This document shows, in pieces, positions 63,640 through 64,000 of a stretch of DNA of 64,000 bases. The position numbers were made by a program, and so were the translations under genes. Origin of the DNA: Prorocentrum cordatum (taxonomy: Eukaryota > Sar > Dinophyceae > Prorocentrales > Prorocentraceae); NCBI GenBank assembly GCA_963575745.1, contig CAUYUJ010018621.1, positions 5,001-69,000 on the forward strand. The letters run 5' to 3'. Positions within the stretch are counted from its first letter, which is position 1, and each line of letters opens with the position of its first letter. Below the pieces are notes generated by a model that had not been told where the DNA came from, made no database searches, and worked only from the letters and a program-made list of their open reading frames with translations.

Positions 63640-64000
63640 CTACCATTGAGTAAAACGCGTGTTTGAAATGTCGGGCAAATGTTCTAAGATGTTCAAACAC
63701 GTTTGCATTTACATGTTTAAGACATTTCTATACATCGTTCCCCAATCCAATGCTTGCACTAAACGGGTCCTATCGGAAATTGAAACATTTTGCCAACATG
63801 TTGCCGATTTTGGTACCCAATTGGGTTCCTGGGTTCCTGGGTTCCTGGTTCTGGGTTCCCGGGTTCCTAGTTGTTGGTTCCGGGCCGATTTCGGTGGTTC
63901 CGGGTTCCCGGGCTCCCGGGTTCCCAGTCGATCTCCTTATCGATCCCTTTTTAGACCATCCGCTGATTGGCGGTTTTCTCTGGTGTGATTTCCACACCTG
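63640..64000. repeat. Spacer with a GGGTTCCY octamer repeat; no gene
   Basis: AAATGTTCTAAGATGTTCAA-type sequence, then GGGTTCCTGGGTTCCTGGGT and variants at 63820-63930. No gene seen to the window end. Confidence 0.6.

Overview
This window is a gene-poor, repeat-dominated piece of a dinoflagellate nuclear genome. The lineage call rests on degenerate copies of the 22-nt dinoflagellate spliced leader (DinoSL, consensus DCCGTAGCC..TTTTGGCTCAAG) at three places on the minus strand (7515-7549, 17000-17041, 37393-37430). Each place holds two relicts in tandem, the known signature of trans-spliced mRNAs copied back into DNA. An apparent GA-AG intron and AG|G acceptors also fit dinoflagellates. I cannot name a genus.

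The one clear host gene is on the minus strand (5497-7430). It encodes a secreted, probably membrane-anchored protein with a discoidin (F5/8C) domain, a collagen-like Gly-X-Y stretch and a thrombospondin type 1 domain. Two relict spliced leaders lie about 85 nt upstream of its ATG, so it looks like a retroposed gene. Its coding sequence is split by three short elements from three different families, each with terminal inverted repeats (TIRs) and a short target duplication. Removing two of them at GT-AG and GA-AG restores the collagen and TSP1 reading frames exactly. They behave as introner elements, that is, transposons that become introns.

Three long LINE-type retrotransposons encode ORF1 (Cys motif plus coiled coil or Ala-rich region), an APE-type endonuclease, a reverse transcriptase, a CCHC knuckle, RNase H and a C-terminal Cys-rich module. 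LINE-2 (11143-17041, minus) and LINE-1 (29531-37430, minus) are decayed, carry tandem DinoSL relicts at their 5' ends and sit inside (GGA/CCT)n microsatellites. LINE-3 (43988-52198, plus) is nearly intact, with a 16-bp target duplication, a (CT)n tail, one frameshift and a paralogous empty site. A MULE-type DNA transposon (38769-43341) has 57-bp TIRs, a 13-bp flanking repeat and its own paralogous empty site. MULE and LINE-3 both interrupt a higher-order array built on a 64-bp satellite (38440-53110), which is itself bracketed by the ends of a small TIR element.

The rest is microsatellite (GGA, GAT, CA, CAT, ACG), minisatellites (GGCCCCAAGA-type, 27-bp, 53-bp) and several dispersed families: composite repeat A (84-bp units, five copies), a 232-bp GTTCTTAGAAC repeat B (three copies), TIR family T (four pairs of ends), and short MITE-like elements. 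Many very long open frames in the window are translations of these simple repeats and are not annotated as genes.
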